Assembly: GCA_013398175.1 (NCBI GenBank)
Contig: VZRZ01004237.1
Span: forward strand, 88,146 to 152,145
Direction: 5' to 3'
Origin: Climacteris rufus
Taxonomy: Eukaryota; Chordata; Aves; Passeriformes; Climacteridae
DNA: 64,000 bases
Positions 12,101-24,990 of this stretch are shown piece by piece. Every line of letters starts with the position of its first letter. Within the stretch, counting starts at the first letter, position 1. A program made the translations under genes and the position numbers. Under the pieces are notes generated by a model. The model searched no databases, was not told the origin of the DNA, and worked only from the letters and a program-made list of their open reading frames with translations.

Positions 12101-14100
12101 AATTTAGATCTGCTTGAGGTCATCCAGGCTGGTCCCTGGCTGGGAGGGACAGATGGAGCCAGCTTGCCCCAGCATCCTCTGCCCTGGGAAACAGGAGCGA
12201 GCGTGGAGCTCACCTGCATTGGAGGTACCTGGAAACAGCAGCTCGTGACCTCCCCACAGTGTCCCCTTGGCAGAGCAGAGGTGGGATTGCATTCCTGAAC
12301 CTTCCTGTTCCCCCAGTGCTCTCCAGTGTGTGCCTGCTCAGCCCATCAGAGCTCCTGCAAGGCTCCTGTTCCAAAAAGGAAAAAATTATGCTGCACTGAA
12401 AGAAAACCTGGGTTTGGACAGTGATTTTATGCAGTGTCAAGCAGTCGTGGCCTCTTTAATACCAAGCCCATGTGTCACCATGGTTGTCTTGTGCAGTCAG
12501 GAAAAGTTCTTGCCCAACGATTTATTTGGTGACATAGGAAGGGATCTTTGTCATTGTACCCACGAAGCTCTAACACTGCATATTTGCATTTATTCTGGTA
12601 TGGCATGGAAAAATGTCGAGCCCTTTGACTGAAAAATGTTTGGATTTTAGTCTATGCAACCCTAAAACTAGATGGTTTCAGTTCTACAAAAAATTTCCAG
12701 AACTGATAACTTGGTAACTTTGAAGTGCTTATCATTGCCATTGTCTTTTTAAAAACTGCATTTGGTGCGGTTGAGAAAAAAAGGTGTGCATTGAAATTCA
12801 TTAAATTCCTATGAAAAGTTTTAATTATTCAGAAACTATAAAGCATTGTGCACTTCCTTTAAGCCATATTGATTCCCCCACTGCACAGGGATGCTTAATC
12901 TAAAGGAGTCCTGAATTGGAGTTTGTTTAAATTCTTCACATATTTTTTGTGACCTCCATGATTTAAGGTTGCAAACCTCAGCAGGGAGTCAATGGAAGTT
13001 GTCACTTAAATCATTTTAGTTCTAAAGTTTCATCAAAGTTATGTGAATTGACCTAAATTTTCAGATCCTGCTGAGGGAGTGGGGTTCTGCACTAACCTGC
13101 CAAGGCTGACCTGGATATATCAGCTGGTAATGAAATACTGGAGCAAACCCACTGAAGCAAGTGTCAATTATATAAATAAGGCTACTAAAAGGCAAACATC
13201 TTAAGTCAGTAAAAGGTAACATTTGATATTTATAGATCACTAGAGATACACAACACTTCATCACAGAAGTGTTGAGCTCAGGGAAGAGATTTCTTTTGAC
13301 AGTTTGTAAAATCCCCATTTTGTCCTTTGCACCACCGTGCTGGTGAATGGTGTGTGGGTTTTGTACTAATGTTGATAAGGTGTCAAGGCAATTTTATGAG
13401 ACTCTTTTTAATAGCAGCCATGACTCCAGGATTGAAAAAGAGAACTTTATTAGCAGAGGTGGGAATATCAGATAACAGATTCCTCTTTTCCTCTTGGTTT
13501 TGTGCTTGTCCTCCCATCAGGAGCATGTTTCACAGCCATTTAAAACACTGAAGCTGACCTTCCAGCAACAAGTCCATTAATAGCTCTGAGTTCCAGGAGG
13601 GTCTAAAATTGGGTTAAAGATACCCTGAAGGCACAAATTTCTTCGCTGTTTAAGTCTGCCATCCAGAAGAGAAATCTTTATCCCAAAAAAAAAACCCCAA
13701 AAGCTTCTACTTATTTGAGTTGTTTCTCACGAAGAGAGTACACACTAAATGCTGTGTTTGTCAGATTTGTTGATTCCCTGTCACCTATGAAATAGAGGTA
13801 AAAAACTGTACTTTTCTCAAATGTCCCCAGAAATGCTGCTGAAATGGTTTCCACCTTTCTCTGTTCCACACTTGGCAGTGGTGGAGAAGCTCTGATTGCT
13901 GAACCACAGGTCACAGCAGGGCTTTGCAGCAACAGCCCATGGCTCAGGAGGTGCAGTTCAGGCGTATGCAAAACCTTCTTCCATCAGAGGGTGTGTGCAG
14001 CTTGGGAGAAGGCTGCCGAGGATGCTGTCTCCATCCTTGGCTGCACAGAGCCTTGGTTGACCAGGTCTCAAGCTGGGGAGGGCCCTGCTTTGCCAGGAGG
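9156..14100. other. Intergenic DNA downstream of ARNT2
   Basis: I see no gene here. The longest open frame is on the minus strand at 9841-10602. It opens with TTG; its first ATG (10539 down to 9841) would give 232 codons. Its composition is Ser/Pro/Cys-rich with no domain I recognise, and it is probably fortuitous. The rest has only short frames and an A10CCCCA4 tract at about 13685. Confidence 0.7.
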
Positions 14101-14246
14101 TCCATGGGGTGCTGTACCTTCAGTACATGGAAGAGGCAGCTCCCTGGGGTGCTGTACCTTCAGTACATGGAAGAGGCAGCTCCCTGGGGTGCTGTACCTT
14201 CAGTACATGGAAGAGGCAGGTCCGTGAGGTGCTGTACCTTCAGTAT
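14101..14246 (+). repeat. 40-bp minisatellite, about 3.6 copies
   Basis: The unit GGGGTGCTGTACCTTCAGTA plus CATGGAAGAGGCAGCTCCCT repeats with an exact 40-bp period; repeat starts lie near 14106, 14146 and 14186, with a decaying copy from 14226. The first three copies are almost identical and the last diverges after 14245. Because 40 is not a multiple of 3, successive copies are read in rotating frames. All three forward frames stay open through the array. This is best treated as a simple tandem array rather than coding DNA. Confidence 0.95.
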
Positions 14247-17200
14247 TCCTGGGATTTGGTGGCGTCAGGTCCAGTCCCAAGCACAGACACAGAATTAGAG
14301 AAGGCAACAAGACCCTGACCCTGAGCCAGGTAAAAAATCCATTTGGCCTCCTCAGCCAGGCAGAGCAGCCCAGGACTGAACACACAAGGCCATGTGACTG
14401 TGGGGCTGTGAGCACCTCATCTCCTCACCCATGGAGTCATCCTTTCCCCATATCCACAAACCCTGAGGAAGTGCTCTGTACCACACCACCTGTCAGATGT
14501 TCTGCTGCTGAGCTGTTCTCACATCCATCCTCCCTTAAAGAGCAGACCAGTTGACTAAAATGACTCAAATTGTTGACAAAAGTCCCCTGAGGTTGCTGGC
14601 AGAAGCCCAGACATATATTCTATCAGCACAGCCAGACCATGAGTTTTGCAAGCAACTTTTCCTTTTTATTGCAGGCCCTGAGACACTGAGAAAGAGAGAA
14701 CATCTTGATGCAGCACAATAGCTGTTGCCTGATTTGAAATGTTGTTTTGCTGGAGGATCTCCAATATCCCATCAAATAAAATCCTTATTAACAGCAGAGT
14801 GAAACACAAACACAGCAGTCACCAGACGTAACCAGTGGGAGAAGTAAACAAAGAGGATCTTTAATGGGTGCGATCACAATTTAGCTATCAGCTAAAATGT
14901 TTTCCTGTAGGATTATTTCCATCCAGAACTATGGATTGGTGTCCCTGCACTTCATAGGTCAAATGTGAAGTCTGCTCAGTAACCTCAATGCTGTGGCAAC
15001 AGTATCCTGGATTGAAGGGATCTAAGAACGAAGGCTGTAAGTTTCAGTGGTGTCACAGTGTAGGCCCCAGTTCAATATCATTGAACTATCAATTTTATCA
15101 GTTTAGGTTTTATTTGATTTTTAACCATCTGAGCTGGAACTAGAGCCAGTCATTCCATGGTACTTAAAATCCCATTGTTGTGCAAGCTCCTGCTCAGATG
15201 TAATATGTGATATGCTCGTCAGCTTTTTGGAAATTGATGCTTTTTAGTCATTCCTGAGCTAAACGTTAGCACTGCTGCTTGTTGGCTTTTTCACTTCACT
15301 GAGGATTTGCAGAGCTCTGGGGGTCTCTCCAGGAAGGCTTGTGCTCATTGCTGGGAAGAGGGACAAGCTGTTGCAGAGTGCCTAGGGATAGTCTCAGTTT
15401 GGAGCAGGACGACTGGCACAGGACCATGTCAGATGCATCATTTCTGATTAAGAGACTGCCTAACCCCAATCACCAGAGTTGGAGACAGAGAAGGAAGTTA
15501 GAGCCAATCCATCCCTCCACAGCCTTTATTTGGGTGTTTCCAACCCTGGGTGCCACATTAGGACTCTGATCTTCTCCCATCCCATGTGGATCTTCAGCAT
15601 CATGCTGTGATGAGGAGGTGTCTTTTTGGGACAGTGACATACATGGGGGTTAAATGATTCTGTGCACCAAACCAAACCAGTAGTGACCCAAAAATTACAA
15701 CGTGGGAGTTCCTGGCTGATAGGCCCATGCTAATTCCACCAGACCACATTGCCTCCTGAGAAAATACGTCTTACTGGTATCTGACCAGCTGTGTAAACAT
15801 GACAAGAGACAACCATATAAAACTGAACTGCTCCCGTTAGGCAAGTTATAGTCTATTTTATTTGTAAGCATAAATCCTAAATCCCTCCTCTAGGATGATA
15901 TTTTCACAAACAAAAAGTAAGGAAATGAAAAACAAAAACTTTACAGAAAATGTTGATGTTTGGGGCTATGGCTGACGTGACCAAGGTCATTTCCCCTGGA
16001 ACAGTGAGCCTCTTCCTCTCTACTGGACTCTACTTTCCAGCCTGGCTCTTGATTTGAGAGCTGGTTTTGGGAACAGATGGGTTGGTGCCCATATGGCAGA
16101 TAGGAAAGACATCTCTTTTCACCTTATGGGGTTTCCTCAGCTGATGACCAACCAACCCTGCTTAAAAATACATTGCTGTTAAGAATCAAAGCTATCAATG
16201 GGTCTGAGCACTCTCAGTGTTCAGTGTTGTGTTTTCTCATTTTGCCTGTATTATGAGAAGACAAAACTTTGCTGGTGTAGGACACAGCCAGCCACCCAAC
16301 AAACGATCTTTATTCTTTTATTAAAATGCCTCTTTTCTGTCTGTGCATTGCAGGGCACAGAAGAACAAGGGATGTATTTAACACTAATGTGACCCATCCT
16401 CCCAAACACAGTTGTAGCAGCATCTAATACAATGAATTTTTGCTGGGTTTTGTTATAAAAAGCAGAGGATGGGTTGCCATTTGCTTCCACTCTGAGGATA
16501 AATAGCAGTGGCTTTGGGTAAGTAAAATGTCCCAGAACCTGCATGAGCTGATTCCTCTCACAAAATGTTCCAGGTTGTAGTGGGACTCACGTCTGAAAAG
16601 AAGAACCACTGCTGTACTCGCTCCTGTGTTCACTGTTAAGGGCCCTTCTCTTGGCTGTGTAGGTGGCACCAGCATCCCAGGACTCAAATCACTTCCCTTT
16701 GCTCCGGCGTGTGGGCACAGCTGCACCAAAAAATAGTGACATTTCTCACTTCAGACAGTTTGGTTCTGGTTCTTGTGTTAATGCAGTTGCTAAGTGACAG
16801 CACTTCCCTGATCCCACTGCTCTGTACTCTGCTCTACAGCACCGGAATGCTTTAGCCACAGGAGCAGGCTCTGGCTCTCAGCTTTGCTCTTACATGAGTA
16901 TCATGTTGTTCCTGCAGTGGTATGAGTGGTACTTTCTCTGTTCCTCTCCAGCAGTTACATGCAGAGCCAGGTTCCCCAGGGAGCTGCACCCATGCAGGGC
17001 TGGAGATCCAAAGCTGTTCCTCTGCTGCTGACTGCATGGTGACAACAGGAAAGGGAAACAGTCACCTGCTGTGTCACCTGCAGCAAGCTTGTCCAACAAT
17101 CTTCAAGGTCCACAGAGGTTTTCTGGGGCTGGAGTCTGAATGACAGCAGTAAGTAATGAGCCAAGCACTGCAAAAAGGCACAGCTCATCTCGGGCTGGGG

Positions 17201-17639
17201 CTCTGAGCGTTGATCAGGTATTATTTTATTCTTTTTTCAGTGGCATAGTGTCGGAGCCTGCAATCCCCACTCATGCTATTATGCTGGGCAGTGAATAATA
17301 GAAATCAAGTCAGACTCTGTCACAGTGAAAGAAATCACAGATGATTCAGAAATTCCAGGTGTTCTAATGAAGCAGGAATGCCTGGTACAGGCAGGAAGAA
17401 AGTTTGAGTGTTGGACATCAAAGAAAACGCCCGCCCTGGCATTGCTGAGAGCGGATATTTCCCACAGAGCAAATCGCGGGTAGGGAGTTCTCATGGTTTA
17501 TTTCTTATCTGGGTTTCCTGCTGGGACCATTCCTTCCATGATTTCCCCCTTCTTCCTTGCCCTTCCCTTTCCCATCCCCAGCCCTCCCTGGGCTGGATTT
17601 GTCTCCAGGAGGTGACCCCACCCGGTGGGTGAGAAAAGG

Positions 17640-17935
17640 CCTCTGTGGGTGGGTTGAGTGTGGTACCTGCCCCAAGTCCCGGGGTTTGCAGCCGACGCTG
17701 TGCTGGGCCCTGGCGACAGCAGTGGAGTGGGTTAACCTCTTACCCTGCCTCGGTGCCCCAGCAGAGGTTCTGCCCCTGGGTGGGCAGCTCTGGGCCTCTC
17801 CCGTGCTCCAGGAGTGAGGATGAGCTGCGCACGGGTGTGGAGCCGCGCGTGGAGCGGGCAGGCTGCGAATCCCGCCGGGCTCACCAGGAGATGCCCTTTG
17901 CTTCATCAGCCCCGCCCGGGCAGGCGGCTGTGGGC
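17640..17935. promoter_or_regulatory. Orphan CpG-dense patch, intergenic
   Basis: About 20 CpGs occur in about 300 bp, densest at 17825-17930 (for example GAGCCGCGCGTGGAGCGGGC at 17839-17858), in surroundings that are otherwise CpG-poor. It lies about 8.5 kb after the likely ARNT2 end and 19 kb before the ABHD17C promoter. Such patches are often enhancers or promoters of unannotated transcripts. I see no convincing coding exon attached to it. Confidence 0.4.
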
Positions 17936-18950
17936 AGCTGTGTGAGGCTGCAGTGGGTCTGCCAGCCCTGACTTTCTCACACGGGGCTCCCCCACTCTCC
18001 CTGATGCTGAGGCTGCGGGAAGAGCCTCCGGCTGCTTCATAAGCTGTCCGAGGTGATGGAGTGGCTCTGAATTCTGCTGATGAGGACTGTGGTGGAGGGT
18101 TTTTGTAGAGGCCCCAGCTCAGGGCAGGATTTTAGCAGGTGTTGAGGTCTCCCTGAGGCTGGTTTCCGGCAGGCTGAAAGCAGCCTTTCAGCATTACTGG
18201 TGATGACATTGGATGAGAAAACATTTTTCTTTATACAGTAGTTTCTTCAAAGTAACATGTGAAAAGCAAAAGGTCCTTCTCAAACTAGAATTTGCTTCCT
18301 AGAGTAGAGCACCAAAAGCTAATGAAAGCCAGGTGCCATGGCCTGTCCCAGGAACCAGAAAGGGAGGAAAAACCAACTTCAGCAGCCTCAAAACCTACAG
18401 TTACAGGAACCTGCTCCAGCACCCAGTGTCTCCCAAGTAATAGAGAAGCCCAGGAAGGCCATGTATTTGTGACACCAAAACACGATGTGTACAGGCAGTG
18501 GAGGGGACTGGAACAGCTGACACAAAATAAAGCAGCTTCCAGATTTTGCCAGAAGGGGAAGGAGGATGCTGAAAGCTGCTTCAGGGCACTCGTGCACTAA
18601 GCAAAGCCCTAGTGAGCCCAGGGCCTGGCCTGAAGGCCAGCTGTTGCAAAAGTCATGTAGGTGTTCAGAGTCCTTCCTGGATGGGGACAGCAATTAGGAG
18701 CTGAGCTGTGACAAGCTGTGTTACACAACCATCAAACCAGTTTGGCCACCCATTGCTCCTCAGTTTCATGTTGTGCCAGTGTATAAGTCAGCACTGGGCC
18801 AGCTACACTCCCATGGTGTGTTCATCCTGTCCTTCTGTGTCATCATTTTGCAGGAAAAGCGTTGGGAGTTGTATGGTTGCTGATGGAATTATATGAGCAT
18901 GGCAGAAATTTGTCTGACCCACTTTCTGAAGGACCAAGGTCACTGTAAAA

Positions 18951-19020
18951 GCGTGTGCATGTGCAGGAATATATATCTAAAATGTGTGTGCATGTATAAA
19001 TGTGTATGTGTGTATATGGG
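18951..19020 (+). repeat. Degenerate TG/TA-rich microsatellite
   Basis: Alternating purine-pyrimidine sequence dominated by TG, CA and TA steps (GCGTGTGCATGTGC, ATATATAT, GTGTGTGCATGT, GTGTATGTGTGTATAT). It is interrupted rather than a clean dinucleotide array. It could adopt Z-DNA; no function is implied. Confidence 0.7.
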
Positions 19021-19754
19021 CACTCGAACAAAACTTATATGGGCTGGAAAATACCTAAAAGGGTTACAAAAAATTGCTCTGGTGGGCAAGGAGAGCAAAT
19101 GCCCCCTTTCCCTGGGTTCCTACAGCCATCCCAGCTCTGCCAAAGACAATGGCAGGAAGCCAAGGGGAAAGAAAGAGATCAGGGGAAGCAGAACCAGGCT
19201 GGACGTCCTCTGTTTCACACTGGAAGTACGGAAACTCAGAGGCTTAAGTCTTTTTTCATGAACCTTTCATCTGGACCAAAAGTGCTTGCACAAGCCTTGC
19301 TCTCTACCCATGCCCCTGGGCTTACTTACAGGACTGCGGATTTTATCCAGTCCTGCTGATTTTTCTGGGTGGAGATGAAACAGTGATTTCCTTTCAGGAA
19401 AGCTCATCTCTTCCTGGGAATGGTTAAATAGTGCTGACTGCACATATACCTCCTGGGAGGAGCAAGAGAGGAACAAACCCAGCCAGTTCCAGGTTTTGCA
19501 AGTGGTGCAGACATTGGAGAATAATCTTTAGTAATGAGGGACTGATAAGCACTTTGTTGCAGTTTATTAATTAAGATGCATGTACTTGACTGATCCCAAG
19601 GTCAGGTATTTCTGCCCTGGTGTCCTAGTTCAGTCCAGAGAAGGATGCCAGATCCAGGCAGCCCCAGGTCTGTGTGTGTGCAGGATCTGGCTCACACTGA
19701 CACTGCCTGCAGAGATGGATCAGCACAGGCAGTGCTTGGTGTGAGGAGGGTGCT

Positions 19755-19814
19755 CATCCCTCTGCCCATCCCTCTGCCCATTCTTCTGCACATCCCTCTG
19801 CCCATCCCTCTGCC
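19755..19814 (+). repeat. 12-bp tandem repeat, 5 copies
   Basis: Five contiguous 12-nt units follow CATCCCTCTGCC, at 19755, 19767, 19779 (variant CATTCTTCTGCA), 19791 and 19803, then a partial unit. The period is a multiple of 3, so the overlapping frames show a Pro/Leu/Ile tetrapeptide repeat, but there is no sign of a gene around it. Confidence 0.93.
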
Positions 19815-20240
19815 TGTCCCAGCCGACTCTTCACTGCACCATCCCAGGCTCAGCTGCCAGATTTTGATTAATGATTGATCCACATTAACACCATGCAGGT
19901 CCTCCAATTCCTGCTGACTTCTGATGGCACAGAGTCTGGCAGACACATGTGTTATTAGCACTGCAAGTCCAGCAGAGCAAACACCTCTTCATCATATACA
20001 CTTCAGCCAAGGTATTATAGCACAGTTTCCACTTCCTAGCAATTAACTCCATCTTTACCATTTGAGAACAAGAAGCACTCTGTTCCAGACAGGCAGGTCT
20101 GCACAGTTTGGAAGCTTCTTATTCCGAGTTGAAAATCCAAGAAAATTACTTTGACAAAACAATGTTCCTGTAATTTAAGCACATAGAAGAAGTATGAGAA
20201 GTGGGGTTGCTCAGCTAACTGGGCACAGGATTGAGTTTCA

Positions 20241-20366
20241 GATGACCTGGGTTCAGCCCTTGGCTGTGCTGTGGACCTGCACCCTGTGACCTTGAGTTAA
20301 AGTCCTTGTCTCTCATCCAGCCCTGGTGTTTGTCTTATTTTGTTACCTGTGAGAATTATTAAAGGT
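20241..20366 (+). repeat. MIR/CORE-SINE-like ancient relic
   Basis: The order CCTGGGTTC, then GGCTGTGCTG, then TGTGACCTTGAGTTAAAGTC and further on TTACCTGTGAGAATTATTAAAG follows the tRNA-derived B box and core of the amniote MIR/CORE-SINE consensus as I remember it. It is strongly diverged, as expected for an element fixed before birds arose. The boundaries are approximate. A RepeatMasker search with MIR and amniote CORE-SINE models would decide this. Confidence 0.5.
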
Positions 20367-23300
20367 GGTGGGGTTAATAGTAAAACCGTTGATCAGATGA
20401 GGAGCTCTTGGGGAGGAAGAGGAGGGCTGAAGGTGGCTGTGTTTCCTGCAGCTTTGCTGCTGTCCTTCCAGGTACTCAGTAGCATCCTCCAGGTTAGGGA
20501 TGGATATGTTGGACTTGGAATAGGCTGGGCAGCTTGCACAGATCCCTGGTGGTCCTGGCTAAAAAGGAAGAGCCAAGCCCTTAGCTGCAGGTCTGTTGAT
20601 AGGCCAGGTCTGATGTATTCACATAGGTGAGTTCAACTGCAAAGCCTTTGTGGCCAGGACTGTTTTCAATCTGGTGGCTGTGCCCAGAATAACAGGAGCA
20701 GGATGTCAGTGGAAGCCTCCAGAGCCTCTGCAGCACAAATACTGATCAGTCCCTAACAGATAATGTTTCCTGTCTCCAGCTTTTCAGAGAATCTCATGGG
20801 CCAAGACACTGGAAATCTTCCTCTCTGTTTTACTGGTTGCAGTCTCCCATTCAGGCAGGTGTAACAGGGAAGTGCCTGTTCACTGCTCTGTCAGCTCTGG
20901 ATGTTCTCCAGATGCCACTGGGGAGACCTGGTGGCTCCTGGGAAAGAAAATAGCCTGCAAAGGCTCACTGGAGTGATTACTAGCTATCCCACACCTTGGG
21001 AAGCCAGTGCTATCTGTGGCTCTGCCCTGATGAAACTAGGTACTGGCTGGATAACAGCCAGGCCTGGGCCAAATGGCTGGGCAGAGCATGACAAGAGAGC
21101 CAGGAGGAAGGAAATGAAGTCAGCCCTGTGATCCACACCAGATGCACACTCACACTTTGCTGGGAGCTCATTACCCCTGTCTATGTGCTGCCCTGCTCTG
21201 CAGCTACAGCTGCTGGGAGAGCTGCCAAACTTGGCACGGACCCGGCCCCTTCCCAGAGGTCTCTTTTGGGCACAAGGCACCCCTTCCCCAGGGCCCTGTG
21301 TGGAGCTGTGGTGGTTCCATGGGTTACACACAACTATCCCTGCACAGCCAGCCACAGCATGGGGCAGGAGCATGGTGATCCATAGGGACTGGTGTGATCC
21401 CTCCCAGGCTTGTGTGGGGGCTGATGGATGGCCAAGGCTGAAAATATTGGGTGGGTAGTGATCACAGAAAATATTTGCATTGTTTATCAGGCCATGAAAA
21501 TCATGGGGTTTAAAGAAAATATCCATGGAGAACAACCAGTAAGTAGTTGCTTAAGACAGGCTGCTGCTGGGACAGGCAAATCATGGCCTCAGGGCAAAGT
21601 GGGAAGAAGCTCCTGTTCCCAGTAGGTCTGCTGGCAGCAGCCCCGACTCTGGCCTGACCTCCTGCAGGATGGAGATGGCTGTGGTTCTGATCCTATCCTG
21701 GGGCCGTGGCTGAGGAAAGAGAAGGCAAGCTCAGACAGGTGGCTTCAAAGGAGCTTCTGACACCAGGACATGAGGGGAAAGAGTAGGAGCTTGGCCTTTT
21801 CATGACTCAGTAGCACTGATTTGTTCGAAGAAGTAGCAGTTGGAAGGAGAGGGAGCGGAGCAGATGCAGCTGTGGGATAGGAGGCCAAAGAGGAACAGGC
21901 AACACAGGGGAAGACCACTGCTAGGAGACTTGTTCAGCCAAGCCAGCTGCTTGTTTTGGGGTTTTTTGAATTGATTTTTATACTAACAGACAAGCTGATT
22001 TTTTTTTTTTGGATGGTTCTCTACAACTGAGTCATTTCCTGGGGGGTGGGAAGAAAATAGCATTTTTCTCAAAGCTTCGAAACAGAGTTTTGAAATTTGG
22101 ATTGAGGATTCTTTCTTTGTTTGGTTCTTCCCTTTCATTGGAACAGTTACCTTTTAAAAAGCATGAAAACAAAAGCCAGTGGTTGACAACCCCTGAACTT
22201 GTGCCAGAGTTGCTCTTTACTCACAGTGTCCATACCAGGTAGCCCAAAGCAGTGGACAGGGTGGAGGGTGAGCCCAGCCAAAGCGGCCCAGCTCCAGACT
22301 GTCTTGTCATCATATTCACCCGCAGAGGTTGATGCTTTTTCCAGCTCCTGCACACGTCACTGGTGTTGGTGCCTGTCTGCTCCACAGCACACTGACCTTT
22401 CTTCTGGTTTACACATCAAAACGGACAGTTCTGGCAGCAGTTTCCAGTTCAGTGTGAGCCACAGGCCTTTGCACTGTAGTGGACATAGGGCACAGCTGCC
22501 TGAAGCCCCCAGAGCTTATGTGCTGACATGGGGAAGCCTAGTGTGAAACAGTGGTGAGTCTGGATCTTACTTTGGCCAGAAAGCTATAAATACAATGTGT
22601 TACTTAAATCTTTGACTAATAAAAGTGGACATGTGCAATCAAGCTAATTTGCTAGAGATTAAAGCCTAATTAAAATATAAGAGGCAAAGGGGCTACCAGC
22701 CTCAGACAGCATGCATTGACAATTAAGGAATGCAGTGGCTTTTGAAAATAAACAGGAGTTAACCACCTTGAAGGAGAAGTCACACCATCCAGGCAGCTCC
22801 AAGCAGCAACTTCACTCTGTCCTGTCTTGCCTGTGCACTGGGGACAGCAAAACCACTGGCCAAGGTGGAATGAACAGCAAAAACTTCCATTTACATCAGT
22901 AGGTCCTGGACTCATCTTATGGCCTTGTTTGTTTGTTTGTTAAGCATGTCCTGTAGTACTTGGTTTCTGGAATGTTTTATGCCTAGTTTCTCGATGGAGA
23001 AGGAAGCAAACATACCCTTTCAGAGTCACTGCTTGCACGTCACACAGCTGGCTTCAGGGGACTGTTGCTCTTGGTTGAGCATTGCTGTAATTAGGCTGGA
23101 AATCAGAGTCACTGCAGTTACCTCAGATCCACAGTTTTATCTCACTGCACTGTTTAACTGGTTATCCTCCCTGAACAGTGTGCAATGAAGCTGGAAGTGG
23201 GAGAAAGCTTTTAAAGGTGTGCTCATTGACCCAGTGATACAGCAGGAAACTGCAGAAGGTGTGTTGGGATCATGCACAAGGCAGACTTGATCTGACTCTA

Positions 23301-24840
23301 CCCCCAGTTTCTCATGTCTTTCTTTCATGGTGCTGATGCTTGCTAAGACCCTTAGCACCACATGATGTGCAGTAACACCTGGAATTATGGGCTAGCTTGA
23401 AGCCCTAATCCTTGGAAATCAACAGGCACATGGTCAACAGCAGGCAATTGTAAAATGCAGCCTGGCTCTTGAAAACAGCTTGATTTCTTATCCTCAGCAG
23501 ATTGTATTAACCCATTCTTATCTAAACTGATGAGGGGCAGTGATTTGATGTTTTAAAACAAAAGGAAGCAAGAGAATACTGGTGACTAATTTCCTCCAAA
23601 CCACGTCATGTGGGTCATCTTCCTCATGCATTGTTTGTTTTGCTGATTAGTCTTTAGGTAGATATTCATATATCAACTATTATTTTCCGCTGTGGATTGT
23701 GGTTTTACGCCCAGCAGCAAGTCCAGTTTCCAGGGTAATTGGGAAGCCAACTCCTTTCTAACTACGCAAAAGATGAACTGTGTTTCCTGCTACTTTAATG
23801 TCTCTAATGTTAGTGGTTGAGTAATAGCCGGACACAACAGTGTCTTCTGTAAGGAAACGTGCCAAGAGCTGCTGCTTACAAGTGAATAAAACTTTTTTTA
23901 AACTTCTTTTCTCGGAGAAAAAAAAAAAGTGTTTTGAATTATCTGAAGCTGCAAAAACAGTCCTTTTCAATCAAAGCTTACCCTTCACAACAACAGGATG
24001 CATTGCTCTACTTAAGCAAGTAATAATATTGGTTTTAGTCACTGCACATGCATCGCTTCCTGTTGGGAGGATTGCACCAAAAACTAATTTATTGTGTATC
24101 AGATCACTAACTCATTGTGTATTTGCAGAATTTATTTACAGAGGTGTTTTCTAATGCCATCTGTGTGTAAGAAAATATATCTTCTTCTCAGTAAGCTGCT
24201 GTGATCTGTCTGTTGGCTGTACAACATGCAACAAAATTAGGGTAAGCAGCCTCTGAAGAATTGTGTTGCTCTGTTACCATTAGCAAAACTGAGAGTATTT
24301 AGGGTCTCAAAGCTTCTGATTTACAGTCAGAAAAATTTACTGTCACGAACTGCTCATTCTGGTTGTACAAGACCTTTCACCTAGAAACTCACAGTTGCTT
24401 AAAAGGCAATTACTGGGAGCAATGGCAAAATTTTGCCTAAGGACTTCTTCATTTGCCCCCTGCTAATGATCTGCCAGGATTCTGCATTTCCCAGAACATA
24501 AGCATAGCAGAGTAATTCTGATGTCTGTCATTGCTTCCTCACATATTAACAGCATGTTTCATGGCTGCCTTCCCACCTTGCAGAGTTGGTTTCTCCATGT
24601 TGGGCTGTACTAATGAACAGAGAACAGATTCTGAGCTCTCACTCTTCCAGTGGAAAAAAGGCCAAACTTGGCTGAAATCAGTGGAGTTGCTCTGCTTTGA
24701 CCTGGTGTAAGGAGGATCCTCGGCTTCCTTCAGGTAAATGCCCTGGGGCTTTTCTTGCAGCCAGGCGAGGCTGCTGCTGACACCGTCCTGGGAGCAATTA
24801 ACATTTCAATCATCTTTGGGTTTCAGCAGGGCAGTTCCTG

Positions 24841-24990
24841 TCAGGGCGCTGGAGCAACACGACTGACAGGCAGTGCCCGGTGCCCCGACCCGGGAGGCTG
24901 TAACGAGATCCCAGCATTTCCCTGACGGTGGAGGACAGGCCGGATCTCTGCCCTGCACAGGCGGGGGGTGCTGGGGAAGGAAACGCGTAT
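24841..24990. promoter_or_regulatory. Small CpG-dense spot, intergenic
   Basis: About ten CpGs lie in 150 bp (for example CCCGACCCGGG at about 24884-24894 and AACGCGT near 24983) within AT-rich DNA. It is shorter than a standard CpG island. It may be a regulatory element or a chance GC spot. Confidence 0.25.

Larger units (their letters stand above)
14247..20240. other. Intergenic DNA, no gene seen
   Basis: No recognisable exon, RNA gene or transposon family is visible apart from the CpG-dense patch at 17640-17935, a TG/TA-rich stretch at 18951-19020 and the 12-bp array at 19755-19814, each listed separately. Open frames are short and unremarkable. Confidence 0.7.

Noticed and set aside
20984..21535. 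183-codon minus-strand open frame
   Set aside because: No recognisable domain, no neighbouring splice structure and ordinary intergenic composition. A chance frame is more likely.
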